This document shows, one piece after another, positions 20,430 to 31,720 of a stretch of 35,792 bases of DNA. Positions within the stretch are counted from its first letter, which is position 1, and every line of letters starts with the position of its first letter. Below the pieces are notes generated by a model. The model was given only the letters and a program-made list of their open reading frames with translations, ran no database searches and was not told the DNA's origin. Location: the NCBI GenBank assembly GCA_003427395.1, contig BFEA01000815.1, positions 293,901-329,692 of the forward strand, read 5' to 3'. The DNA comes from Chara braunii. Taxonomy: Eukaryota > Streptophyta > Charophyceae > Charales > Characeae. Both the position numbers and the translations under genes were made by a program.

Positions 20430-20592
20430 AAAACATGGGGTTAAGACAAAGTAATTTTTCATCTCTTTAGACTAACTTGTGCAAGCATCATTGCAAATCT
20501 AATATTGCTACCTGACTGCTAACACCCTTTTGCACCAGTCAAACTCCTCTTCCTTTTCTATATGCAGGCATAATCCTGTAAGAGGAGCAGCA

Positions 20593-21132
20593 ATGTCACA
20601 GAAAGGAGGGATGGCGGGGTCTTCCAGACCAACTTCAGGCAGAGGAGGACGACAAAGATTTTGGCGGGTGACAAGGAATTCCGATGGAAAGCCGGTTTAG
20701 AGAAAAGGGGACAATTTTAGGTTGTTTCTAAGGGAGTTTCAGAAGTATGCTTTCAGGAGAGAGTGGGATACTCTAACCATGTTACTCAAGGTAGCAGGAG
20801 TGGGGGAATGCAAGAAGGCGATTGATGATATTGCCACAAACTGTCTGGGGTGGTCGACCTTTAAGACAGAAATGTGGGCCAAATATAGAGACCTAAGGAG
20901 AGATGAGATCGAATACGACATCATCTTCGACGGTACTAATGTGGGGGATTTTGAGGATAACATCGACTTTTGCGCTGAGAGGAGAGGATGGATGGAGGAG
21001 GAGAAGATGGAGCAGGTGTTGACGAGGGTGGTTCCCACGGAATATGAAAGTGTAAAGAGGATCAAGGATGAATCAAGTACCTGGGGAGGTTTTCTTGTCA
21101 CATTAAGAAAGACTTATCCCCTGACCGTCTAG
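20593..21132 (+). pseudogene. Post-integrase ORF, N-terminal capsid-like part
   Basis: It starts at the ATG 20593 in the gap 163 bases after integrase. The N-terminus is Gly/Ser/Arg-rich with GRGGRQ. An in-frame TAG at 20698 interrupts, and the frame then continues to 21132. The part after the stop contains FDGTNVGDFEDNIDFCAERR and WMEEEKMEQVLTRVV, then WGGFLVTLRKTYP. The F-x-G-x-x-x-x-x-F-x-x-x-x-x start followed by helical blocks resembles retrotransposon capsid domains, but I assign this by appearance only. It is not a copy of gag A or gag B. No membrane segment is seen, so it is unlike the Env-like ORF of Athila. Confidence 0.55.
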
Positions 21133-21611
21133 AGGCAGAAGAAGAGACAGTTACTTCAAGAGCAAGGATTGTGGATAGGAAAGAAGGAAGAGAGGTCTGA
21201 AAAGAGGGTTCAACAAGAGATTGATGAAGATGATGTGCCTCTCTGACAAGTACTTCTCATGATGAGGAAAGCATACAAATAAGGAAACGAGACATCAAGC
21301 AAAGCTGCAAGGGTACAAGGAAAAGAAAAGTGCGTGGAGGAGAAGAAGGGTAAGGAGAAGAAGGAAGAGGGGAAAAAAAACAAGGAGGAGAAGGAAGAGA
21401 ACAAGAAAAGCAATGAGAAGAGGGAAGAGAGGAAGAAGGACAAATAAAAGAAGGAAGAGTAGAAGAAGGACGTGGATAAGAGAGAGGAAATGAGAGAAGG
21501 GATGAATCAACTGAAAAGAGAACCTGGGTGAAAGCATCAGATAACCCTTCTAAGGAACACGTGTCTAGAAGAATGACAAGGGAAGAGAGAGAAAATAGAG
21601 GAAGCACATAA
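21133..21611 (+). pseudogene. Post-integrase ORF, charged linker (decayed)
   Basis: The same frame continues after 21132 with KKEERSEKR and an acidic IDEDDVPL block, then a long Lys/Glu-rich low-complexity stretch (about 21330-21480) with many stops. It joins the capsid-like part to the coiled coil and is probably part of the same protein. Confidence 0.4.
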
Positions 21612-22415
21612 GGAGTGGAGAAACAAAATGGTCGCCTCTATGGAAGAAATGAGTTGTCGGCAAATGCCCCTTGGACTATGAGGCTCGAAAGGATCTTATT
21701 GTCTAAAATGATCAGCTGCTCCAAGTTAGTTTCAGACATGGAAAGGTTGATCAGGCTAAACGAGATGCTTCGAGAGGACTATGAGTGGCTCCTTGAGGAA
21801 GAGGCAGATGTGGTTGAGAGATTGGGGAAAGCGGAAGGAGGACAGAGAAGGGGTGACGAGACAAGGAGACTGAAGGTTTCAATAAGAGAGTTTCATGACC
21901 GGGTAAAAGAGAAAACAGAATTGCTCACTCGTGGAGTGGCAAGTCACATTCCTAAAATCCTAAAAGAAATCCGGAGATTGAGAAAGAGGGAGGAAAACAG
22001 GGATGTGCAACTTGAAGTGGAAAAGATGGGAAAGGAGGTGGAAAGCTTGAAGACCGAAGTAAGCAAGGTAAGGGAAGAACAGAAGGCGCTGAAGCAACAA
22101 ATTGAGTCATTGAGCGTTGCCTTGAGCAACAAAGACAAAGAAGAGGAGAAAAAGAGAGTTGAACAAGAAAGGTTGGAGAAGGAAGTTGGCAAGTTGGAAG
22201 GGAAGATCGGTGAGCAGGAAAAAGAAATGGAGTCTGAGAAGGAAGGAAAGAAAGAGGAGGGGAAAAAATTGGAGGAGAGGTGGAAGGAAATGGTGAAGAG
22301 GGTGAAAAGTCTCAAAATGGTCAGTCAGGGAGGAGGAGCAGAGGCGCCTACTAAGGTCATCGAGTGGAAAGGAGAGCTAAGGTTTGAGATCAAGAGTGTT
22401 AGAGGGCACTTCTAG
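21612..22415 (+). pseudogene. Post-integrase ORF, coiled-coil part
   Basis: About 266 residues are open in frame 3 (no ATG at the start; GTG only). From about residue 35 to 240 the sequence is rich in Glu, Lys, Arg and Leu with heptad-like spacing. Examples are MERLIRLNEMLREDYEWLLE and later EVESLKTEVSKVREEQKALK, KQQIESLSVALSNKDKEEEK. This predicts a long coiled coil, suitable for self-assembly. No Cys/His motif lies here. It needs a frameshift to join the parts before and after it. Confidence 0.5.
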
Positions 22416-22422
22416 CACCAAG

Positions 22423-22951
22423 GCAGAGTTCAAGTGAGGCTGAAAAAGAAATGTTGATGCAGGCAAAGGAAAGCGGCAATCTGCCCATTGTCATCACTTC
22501 AACCCTTGTTAACGAGCGTATTAGGCCAATGACATCTGGAATTGTACCAAAATCCTCTCAAAATTAATGTGGATCAAGGATTAGTAAAAAGAAACCTTAT
22601 CCTAAGGTGAGGGAAGTAGGGAGTGAGAGGGGGATGACATTTTCACCCCTTCCTGCCAAAACGACAAGAGGAGAGGAAAAAAAGTTGTGTTTGTACTGTA
22701 TGAAGGGGGTGCATTTGAGGGAAGATTGCCCAGGGTTTAAGATTGATGAGGGAAAATGGTTAGTAAGGTTGGATGAGAACAAGAAGCTTATTGACAGGGA
22801 AGGGAACCCTGTTAAGAAGGTCAAGGACGAGTTCAGGACTCAATTATATAGGCAGTTGAACCTCAGTATGGAGGACTCGGAGGGGATTATGCACCTTAAT
22901 CACCTAAGTTCTCAACAATCATTCATACTATTTTTCTTTCCTTTCTTTTAA
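22423..22951 (+). pseudogene. Post-integrase ORF, C-terminal part with a CCHC zinc knuckle
   Basis: In frame 2 the sequence runs from about 22423 with one TAA at about 22565. An intact retroviral-type knuckle C-x2-C-x4-H-x4-C is at 22688-22729 (CLYCMKGVHLREDC). It is followed by a conserved-looking segment with RLDENKKLIDREGNPV, similar in style to the segment after the knuckle in both Gag proteins (GDIYNRWGKHIDP in A). The protein ends at 22951. With the capsid-like start and the coiled coil it forms a second Gag-like polyprotein downstream of integrase. Confidence 0.6.
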
Positions 22952-25361
22952 TGCGACATTGTACACTAGGAGTCAGAAATGTAGAATAGGTAGGGTATTT
23001 ATCTCCTTTGGGATGTAATATTATACTTTACCGGCAGAAAGATAATTGACAATTTTGAAACATATGTTTTTGATGTAGAATTAGCTCGGCATGTGTACTT
23101 TACTCATTGAGGATAGAAGGGGCATGTAACTAGTGCTCCAGATTTCATTTTTTTTCCTTTCAGAGAGAAGGTCGTTTTATTCTGTCTTCCTTCTCTTCAG
23201 TCACATATTTTGGATTCTAATTATGGGATATACCGACGACAAGCACTTTTCATTTTCACAATTGAGTTGGTCCAGTATTTAGTTTTGATTTGAGAAATGT
23301 GTATCATGGATATGTGTGCGAACTATGCTATCAAATCTTGAACTAGGATGCTCGCCTAAGTGTTCAAGAAAGATAAGGTGAAATGTGACGGGTAGAATCT
23401 GAAAGTGCCTTGCATTGTTGGTCCTATATTTTCCTATGCTTTGTATTATATGTAAAAAACCCGAAAAATTGGGTCAGGAAGAAGTCAAAATTGTTTTGAA
23501 GTATTTGAAAAATTCTGCGCGTCAGGGGAATATATGTTAAAAATGGAATGAATGTTTTTTTTGCCTTTTAACAAGACAAGGAGTCAAACAAATAGTTTTT
23601 ATATATTTTTTTATAGATATTTTGGTTGGTTTTCCTATTGGTTAAAAGATCTCTGAGACGTGTGTTTATCCAGCCTGTGATCGAGGTTTGGGAAACACGA
23701 CCCTTACGTGGCACTCTGACGATGCCCCTCGTTCAACCCTTAGTGGCAATTTAACAATCATGAAAAATCATTTTTATGGATATTCATTTTATATATATAC
23801 ATTCAATGCTGGGTTCGTTCATCCACTAGGTGGCAATTGACGAGGGGAGGAATTTTTTTTTGTCAAATTATTTTTTACATATTTTGAAATAAACATCGTT
23901 CATCCACTTCAGGAAGTCAGTCTGAGGGACTTAAAGTTATCAAGCCTATGGTGGAAAATTGACCTCGTTGGGACGTAACTCCCAACGTGGGTTGCTGACC
24001 AAGTATAACCAGGCGGCGAGCCTTCCGATTATGGCCTAGAACTGAAACCTGAGGGGGGGGCTCCTTAATGATGGAATTGGTTAAGGTAAATATCGGAGGG
24101 ATCAAAAGTCAGGTCTAGAATGATAGGAAAATTTTTACCCAGTATTGCGTAACCAATACGGGAACCACCGCTAAAACAACAACGTGGTGGGCCGCAGTTT
24201 CAGCCTGATCAACCGGCTGTGGTGGGTTGAGGTCAAGGTTGCCGATCCCCTCGCATTAAACTTTGGGTGGGACGGTAAGACTTGACTTAGGTTAAAACCC
24301 GCGTCCAAAGAGTGAGATTCAATTATGATTCCTGACTCCTCGGACACCCAATGAGATCCTGGCAAATAAAGTTTAAAGCTGGGGGGGGGAGCTATCATTG
24401 TCTTCCTTAGTAATCTCCATGACTGTAGTAAAGATCCAGTATGTATTCCCACTTGGGTTTTATATGGAATAATCTTTCATGGGAATTATCATTTTTTTGG
24501 ATACGTGGGAGACCCAGGTTAAAATCCTGGCAGTATGGACGCGCCAAGGGGGACAATGAGGGTCTTCAAACCGCAACTGCATCCAGAAAATCGGATTTTG
24601 ACAATTTGTCGAGTCAAAAGGTCTTTGTTTGCATTTAGATTCCCCAGCGACGGGGACGTAACTTAATTGGGTCCGGGAAGACTGTCGGAGCAAACACCCT
24701 TACAAGGGTATTTGCTGATGATTTTGCATTCGATAGAGTATCGACGCTGGTTGCCGTACCGGAGCCAGTATGGAGTAAAAAGTGATATTGTTTTGACTTG
24801 GTACCGTTAAGCAAACTTCTCCACCTTTGAGGCCGAGGTTGTTAAGTGACCATAAGCGGTAATACAACATGTACGGAAAAATAGGTAAAGGATAATAAAA
24901 ATTAAAAATTATCAACCGCAAGGGCCGGAGCGTTGGAAGAGAATAAGAAAAGGTTGCACAGGATGCGACGACCACGATCCAAAACAATCAAAGGTTCAGG
25001 CAGTAAGGAAAAAACGAATTGGAAAATAGTCCTGAAGCATCGGACCGACCAGTATAGGAGGACATGCAGGTCGTATCACCGTAAACTCGAAAGTGGACTT
25101 AAAGAATAATATAAGCCCCGATAGAAACATGCTGCCACCACACACGCGGCTACGACCAACATTGGACCTTTAAAAAAAAATGCTGACTTTTGTCTTCTTC
25201 TGCTCGGCCCCGGGTACACGACACATCCGCCTCTACTTGATGTGAAACCGGCCTACTTAAAAGCGTACACACACACAAAACTAGAAAAGAGTCCGGTCCA
25301 CTAGTTAGGCTGGGCCCCACTCCTGTATTTATACAAGAATGGCCCCCCTTCTTTCCGAAGT
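22952..25361. other. Non-coding 3' region of element B, part 1
   Basis: About 2.4 kb. AT-rich to about 23900, then mixed composition with two runs of at least eight G (about 24052 and 24382). At about 24507-24530 a T-arm-like CCAGGTTAAAATCCTGG occurs. I found no supported gene and no clear element boundary. Confidence 0.4.
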
Positions 25362-25435
25362 GGGAGCTAGCTCAGTAGGTATAGGTATGGACTATCGAGC
25401 GACAGAATCGGGAATCGAGTCCACCCAGCCTTCCA
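25362..25435 (+). other. tRNA-like sequence, possible SINE head
   Basis: GGGAGCTAGCTCAGTAGG includes a full tRNA A-box match. A B-box-like GGAATCGAGTCC follows at tRNA distance with an extra base relative to GGTTCGAATCC. The ends (GGGAGCT and AGCCTTCC) pair only partly. It is better explained as a tRNA-derived SINE or tRNA relic than as a working tRNA. A run of about 20 T at about 25604-25625 could be the SINE tail. Confidence 0.45.
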
Positions 25436-25479
25436 ACTAGCCCCTTTTTTGTCGAAGAGTACCACGACGCTTTCGCCTG

Positions 25480-25555
25480 GGCTCAATTTGGTCGGGGCTT
25501 GAACCAGTGACCTCTGGACCATGAGGTAAACGGGTAGTTAGGATTTAGGTTCCTC
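25480..25555 (-). other. Second tRNA-like relic on the opposite strand
   Basis: On the minus strand, a B-box-like GGTTCAAGCCCC follows a CCTC/GAGG stem with a CAT-containing loop (about 25500-25530). The A box is poor. It lies about 50 bases from the plus-strand tRNA-like sequence, in opposite orientation. Weak. Confidence 0.3.
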
Positions 25556-25635
25556 CCCGTTGGTGAGGTCTGGACAGTTGGGTCGATAGCTTATTATGGT
25601 TTGATTTTTTTTTTTTTTTTTTTTTAAGTTTTTGA

Positions 25636-26737
25636 GTAAATTTTTAACTACAATTTGAATACTACCTACATATTAGGATGGGTTCATTAGAAAAAAAAAG
25701 GACAAAAGGGCATTCCGGCGCCTGCCGCGAAACTAAAATGACTCTTAAGCTCCCAGCCGGTCAGGCTCGCGGGGGTGGCGATCTGTATCTTTCGCCAAAA
25801 ACAGGGAGGGATACTGGTGTGAAGATCTACGAGGAGGTTAAGAACGTGAGTAATATTTTATTATTATTATTATTATTATTCCATTATCTCTATTTTTTTC
25901 TCGTATTCCTGGAGTAACGAGAATTGAACCTGCCCGATTAGGAGGATAGATTCTTCAATCCAAAGAGAAGAAGAGCAGGGAGCACCGGACCAAGTCAGGT
26001 TTTGTATCTGCAGGAGGCAGGATCGAAGAATGTGAGGAAGAGGCTACAAGCAGTGCAGGTAGCACAAAAACGCTGACTGATGAATGTGTAAGCGCGATCC
26101 GACTAGCGTGAACTCGACTACGAGAAGTGAGTGGAGAACGAAGTGCAAGACAGTGCGATGGCTATGGTGGAATGGGAGCGTGAACAAATGCTGTTAAAAC
26201 CCGAGAGAAAGGGAGTAAACGAGAAAGTGAGGAAAGAAAGATACAAGAGAGAGAGAAAGGATAAGAAATGCGGAAAGAAGGAAGTTGAGAGCAAGAACGG
26301 GGTATAGTAAGGAGTTAAGGAAGAAAGGGAGAAATCATAGGACAACAGTATTCTACGATTGTTCTCCTCAAAATCACAGTACATCCCCTTCTTGGCCGTA
26401 TCTGATCGTAACCACGATCAAGGTACAGGGACGGGGCTACCTTGGGGAACATCGGACGTACAAACAACTAGGAATGTGAGGGGAAGGAAGAGAGGAGAAT
26501 AAGAGCACGAGAGAGAAGGAGGAGGGAGAACGTGCAAGGCAAAGTTTTACCCCCTTCTAAGAATGTGTAGTGAACAGTCGGAGGCTACTTCTCGACTTCC
26601 CAAGTAACCGGAATACAAGCGATAGTGTTGAGGTAAGTCCCCCATCTTATGACATATTTTATAACACTACGATCTATTGGGTAAAGAAGAAACGAAAAGG
26701 TCTAATGATAGGACGAAAGGGATATACGCTACTACCA
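25636..26737. other. Non-coding 3' region of element B, part 2
   Basis: About 1.1 kb. It contains a short ATT run (about 25857-25880) and purine-rich tracts (about 26110-26340 and 26480-26540). An 80-codon frame at 25678 ends in the ATT run and has no recognisable product; I do not accept it. Confidence 0.35.
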
Positions 26738-27830
26738 TCGATAGGTTGATCTAAAAACAAATGAATCTACTATGAAAAAATGCGCTCCTAAGCGTGCTCG
26801 TGTACGTGCGAGTAAGCGTGTGTGAGTGCATGGGCATGCGAGGGTACATGAAATTATGTCTGTGTGTGCATGCGTGAGAGAATAAAAGAGAGTTTTCAGT
26901 GATAGGATGAGCAAAAACGAATGCATCTACTGCGAGATCAGGGAAATATACGCAAGTACATATGGGTGTGTATGTGTGTAAGTGTGTGTGAGGGTGTGTG
27001 GGTATGACAATCTTGCAGCTTGATTCGCAATATTCTTACCGATAGGATAACTAATCGAATGAATCATCTGCAAGAACAAGGGAGTATACACAATCACATT
27101 CGTCTTCTTATGTGTGTATGTGTGTAGAAGTGAATATGTACGTGTGTGTATAAGTATGTGTCATAGCGGCATCATGTTACTTTCGTCGATAGAATGAGCA
27201 ACACACTAGTCGACAAGTAAGTCTCCAACCACGAGGTCGACATCACGCTGCTTTCGTTGATTGGATGACAAAGGGTGGAAGAATCTTCTGTTGAGACAGG
27301 GAAATCTACGCTGTCACGACTTATCCGTTAGTTGTGTGTAAGTGAGTGTGCGTAGGTGTGTGTGTGTGTGTTGCTCGTAACTGTGCATTGTGTACGTCTG
27401 CACCCCGACCTCACAGATGAATCTCAGACTTCTTCCTCGGTGGGAGGGGAGAAAATTGATGAACCTTGAGTTGTTTCTGTCGATCGGCTGGGTACAAACA
27501 AAATGAATCAGCCATGAAAATAAGGTAATATAAACTATATATGTATGCTTGTGTATGTGAGAATAAATGTGTGTTAAGTCCCGATCACGCTGCTTATTAC
27601 ATGGTACTTCGAGCTAACAATAATAAACGAATCTAACGATAGAAAACGAGAGCATGCACTACTATAATTATGAGTGCGTGTCTCCTACCTCACGACCACC
27701 TACACGCTTGATCCACCGAAAATGATGATTAGAATAAAATAAATCTACTGACAGAACAAGGAAATATGCAATGTCGCACTTTATGATCGGTTAAGCATGG
27801 GTGCGTATGTATGTGAGAAATGTGTGAGTC
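26738..27830. repeat. Decayed tandem repeat with TG-rich segments
   Basis: About eight diverged units start near 26738, 26899, 27043, 27187, 27257, 27481, 27609 and 27718. A unit reads roughly CGATAGGATGA, a block like GAATGAATCTACTG, then an A-rich block with GGGAAATATAC. It ends in a TG-rich part (for example GTGTGTATGTGTGTAAG). Spacing is mostly 110-160 bases, so units have gained and lost bases. Confidence 0.55.
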
Positions 27831-29463
27831 CGTACGTACGTGTGAAACAGGAGAAATAGCCTTGATCAGGCATCGATTAACCAAGAATTTAAAAGAAATA
27901 GGTAAGTAGCTGAACGGATGAGAAGAGGGGCGGGGAGATTTCCGGACTGATAAACTAAGAAGAGGGAACACAGTAGGGTAGGAAGAGAGGAGAAGCAAAG
28001 CTCGGAGACTTTGGCGCGCGAGAAGGGAATGAAGATCAGATATGGGAGACGGTGAAGAAAGGGGGAGAGGAAGAAGGCAAAAGTACGAGAAGGAGGAAGG
28101 AGATGTGTGGGAAGAGGAAAAAGTATGCTTGGTCTGATGAGCATGGCACGAACGATGCGTTTGTCCGACAGCATCCACGACGGACAACGCAACAAGAATA
28201 GATTTTTGTAATCATCGATTTTCAGAAGAAAACGTGAGTCATAGGCTGGTGCTAATGATGGAACTGCTAACTGCATCCATTAACAATACACTTTATGAAG
28301 TAAATGAATTAAGCCGAAAAACCGGGCCACATTCATCAAATTTACTAGTGTTGTTTACAATCACTGTTGCTCATTCAAATAGCATTATGTTTTTGTTTTA
28401 GTTACTTGTTTATTTATTAATATTCTATTCCCACTTCTCCTCATAATCAAACTGAAAAAACGTGGCCAAAATGCGTGCGGCATTTGAAATCGAAAGGCAA
28501 GTTGACGATGGGTTTCGACTGCACCACTCACCCACTAAACTCCATGAATGGTACATCCACGTTCGATCTTCACTCGCTACTAATAGTCCCAAGGTATAGT
28601 AGGTGGGGTTAGTAGGATTCATGGGATTGTGACAGCGAGAGAGAGAGGAAGAGGGGAGGAAGAAGAGAGAAATACAGTCAAGTAGAGACAGAAACTGACG
28701 GACAAACACAGACAGCCAGACAGACACAGACAAGGACGAGCAGACTGTCAGACACAGATAGATGAGACTATTAAACACAAACAAAACAAGACAGACGGTC
28801 TGCCCAAGGATCATTTGACTGATGGATAAAGGTTCACCACCCCGCCCAAGGGTGTGTGCATATGTGTGTGTGTATAGAGGAGAGTAAGAGAGGAAGACAG
28901 AGACAGACGGACAAATACAAATAGCAACATACGGACATATACAAACAGACAGACAGACTACGACACATCGATACAGACAATCACGAACAAACACACATAG
29001 ATGTATACGAATTGACGATCAGACAAAGGGACATAGAAACAGGAAAAGAGATGCATACTCGCAAGGAATGAGACAGAAAGAGAGGTACGAGATACGTGCC
29101 TAGTGCATGAAGGAGGTCAGTTATGGTACTGACGTCATGTACATTGGTCTTCACAGTCAAAGTCGGCTTAAATGTGGCAGGATACGCAAGTAGTACAGGC
29201 CGAGCGCTGGGGCACAAGACTGAGAACGGAGACCCTGGATGTTGTGTTAGCATGACCTGAAAGCTTGAACTTTGGCTCATGAGTTCATTGTATTGACCTT
29301 ATTGGATGAAATCTCAATGCATTTGTGCTCTCTGGTTGTACACGGCTACTTGGACATCTGTGTGACTTCGCAATTTGGCTTACTGTACATCGTTCCTACT
29401 CATATTCCTTGCTGATGTGTAATCAGTTCATACTGATTGCGTCCCTGCCCTTTGTACACACCA

Positions 29464-29498
<35 letters not shown>

Positions 29499-30328
29499 CG
29501 ACCGGCCTGCGGTGATCTTGGCGGTTTTGCCGCTAAGAGTGTTGAAAGGGAAGAAGAGGAGGAAGTTAAAGGAGGCAAACGAACATACATACAGACAGAC
29601 CGCTACAAACGAACAAACAACTACAAACAGACTACGACAGACATGCACAGGAAGAAAAGAGAGTGCATGTATGAATAGCGCCAGAAGGAAGAGACCGAGA
29701 GAAAAGGCAGAAAAGGACAAAGGGAGATTGAACCAAGGAGAGGAAAGAGTCACCTACTTTAGAGACGGATATTGGCATTAAGTTACTGAGTTTTGCATTG
29801 TCGAAGCACTTGGTAACTGGGTCTCCGAAACCTGTTTAGTATGATAATTTCAAATTGTGAGAATTTCTAAACTGCGCATACTCAAACTCTGCATCTCTGA
29901 TCTCCAATGTAGATTTCGAAGAATCTCCCGACCCATGTCTGTGTGTGTATATGTACGTGAGTGAGAGAAAAGGCGATGAGGTTGAGATGTAAAGGCACGT
30001 GTCGGACCCTGGTGATGATGGCCAAACATCGTTATGTACTTCGGTTCTGTTGTTGATGTCAACCGGATACATTGTCAATTTGTAGGTTGCTAGTAGTTGT
30101 GCGACTGTAGTTCAGGTACTAAGCGTCAAGTAGGGGAGAGGCTCTAAGTACTTTTGTTGGGGATGATGAGAGCGTATTTTCACTAACATTCGGATTCAGA
30201 GTTTTGGATCTCCGTTGGTGGAATGACAGAGCTTCGTTGCTTTTCGGACAGTGTCGGACTTCCTAACTTTCAATATGATTCTACACTCCGAGATCTGTTA
30301 TTTCGCCATTCCCTTGCATTACTACTAT
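27831..30328. other. Non-coding 3' region of element B, part 3
   Basis: About 2.5 kb with low-complexity ACAG/GACA-rich tracts (about 28640-28990 and 29575-29645) and purine tracts (about 27905-28110). Long minus-strand frames here are Ser/Cys/Leu-rich artefacts of those tracts. I found no gene, and no polypurine tract directly before 30329. Confidence 0.35.
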
Positions 30329-31095
30329 CGTATTAGTATTGGTATTATCATTATTACTATTATTTTTATTATTTTAATTTATCTTATTTTTATTTTTGTT
30401 CTAATTATTATTATTATTATTATTGAGTAGTACTGCTTGCATCGCTGTAAATTGTGACGCCAACCGACCTCGTGCCCACCCTAACTGAAGGCGGGCCTGA
30501 ATGATCGTCAGGGGCCCTTGCCTCAGAATTCTCCAAGGTGGGTCTCAGACAGATGTTGCATACTAGTTGGTCGAAGGTGCAACATGTGTTACGCCCTGGG
30601 CCCTTCTGAGAGAAGTAGTGCATCAGGCAGATGAGCCCAGGGTGGGGGTCAGGGGTACGCGGAGCAAGGTCAATCCATTCTAAAGTGGTTGCGGACCACT
30701 GGGAACGCACCATTATCCCCACAATCACGAGCGGGCTCTAAGTGACGTGGGTGACAGCCAGATAACGGAGCACTAACAATAGGCGGCTGGTGCGCAAGGC
30801 AGCAAGCATGCGCCCACAAAGTCGTGAAATCAGGCTGGTAAACTAACATGCACTCATGATCCTATGGAACTAGCATACAGAGCAGCGAGCAATTTGCTGA
30901 GCCCAGGATTGTGTGGTGAAGGGAAAAGGGACTAAAAAGAAGGGGGATGCCAAAAAAGAAGAAGGAATAGGAAGAGTGAAAAGGAGGAAGGTGAAGGGAA
31001 GAAGAAAGAAGGAAAGGAAAGAAATGAAAAGAGGAGGATAAAAAGAAGAAAGTGACAGACAACTAACTCTTTTTATTATCATTATTGTTGCTATC

Positions 31096-31098
<3 letters not shown>

Positions 31099-31168
<70 letters not shown>

Positions 31169-31169
31169 T
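31099..31169. repeat. ATT microsatellite in the 3' LTR
   Basis: About 23 ATT units, against a much shorter run at the matching place in the 5' LTR (6169-6194). Confidence 0.95.
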
Positions 31170-31720
31170 ATTTTCGTTATTTTGTTATGGTTATTAATAA
31201 ACATCATGGGCCACCGATAATGAGAGTGTGGGGCATTGGAGCAGAGAGAGGCATTGCCACTATGTGGTGGTGCCTGCCTCCTCCATCCTCCTCCGTACTT
31301 ATCATCGTTTGGTTTTCTCACAACACCTGTCTCTTCAACTATGATTGGTGTGTTCCCATTGAGGCGATTTTGGTTTTTGCCGACCTTAAGGATCGGACAA
31401 GTAATAACAATGACTAGATGTGACCAAGTAAAGAGGGCAATTGCGGGAGCTCTGCCGGAGTTCAGGTGGAACTCTGGAGGCAGGGAACCATGAGGTACGA
31501 GGTGCCTATTCCTTTTCCATATACCCTTACAAACTACGACTTTCTATTTGACTGCATGTATGATTGTGTGATATATTGTTTATTGTTTTCTTCAGGACTA
31601 GGTGTATCAAAAGCGAAAAGACTATATGATTGAAATAATAACTCTGCCTGATAAAAGGAAAGGAATCTGAATTAAACTGAGAAGAAACCTAGTCCGCTTG
31701 GGTTTGATGAACAAAGTGGT

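Noticed and set aside
21210-22315. Long minus-strand frames rich in Ser, Phe, Leu and Pro
   Set aside because: They are shadows of purine-rich coding sequence on the plus strand.
20430-22951. Env-like ORF as in Athila elements
   Set aside because: No signal peptide or membrane segment is visible; the coiled coil and CCHC knuckle point to a Gag-like protein.
25678-25917. 79-codon frame in the 3' non-coding region
   Set aside because: Its end is ATT microsatellite translation, the start is a poly-A stretch and no family is recognised.
28425-28994. 189-codon minus-strand frame rich in Cys, Val, Ser and Leu
   Set aside because: It lies on the complement of an ACAG/GACA low-complexity tract, has no domain and no Gag or Pol resemblance.
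31085-31417. Frames of 75-110 codons over the ATT tract and conserved block of LTR B (also at 6109-6444 and the Asn-rich minus frame)
   Set aside because: They begin in microsatellite translation, differ between the two LTR copies and resemble no protein.
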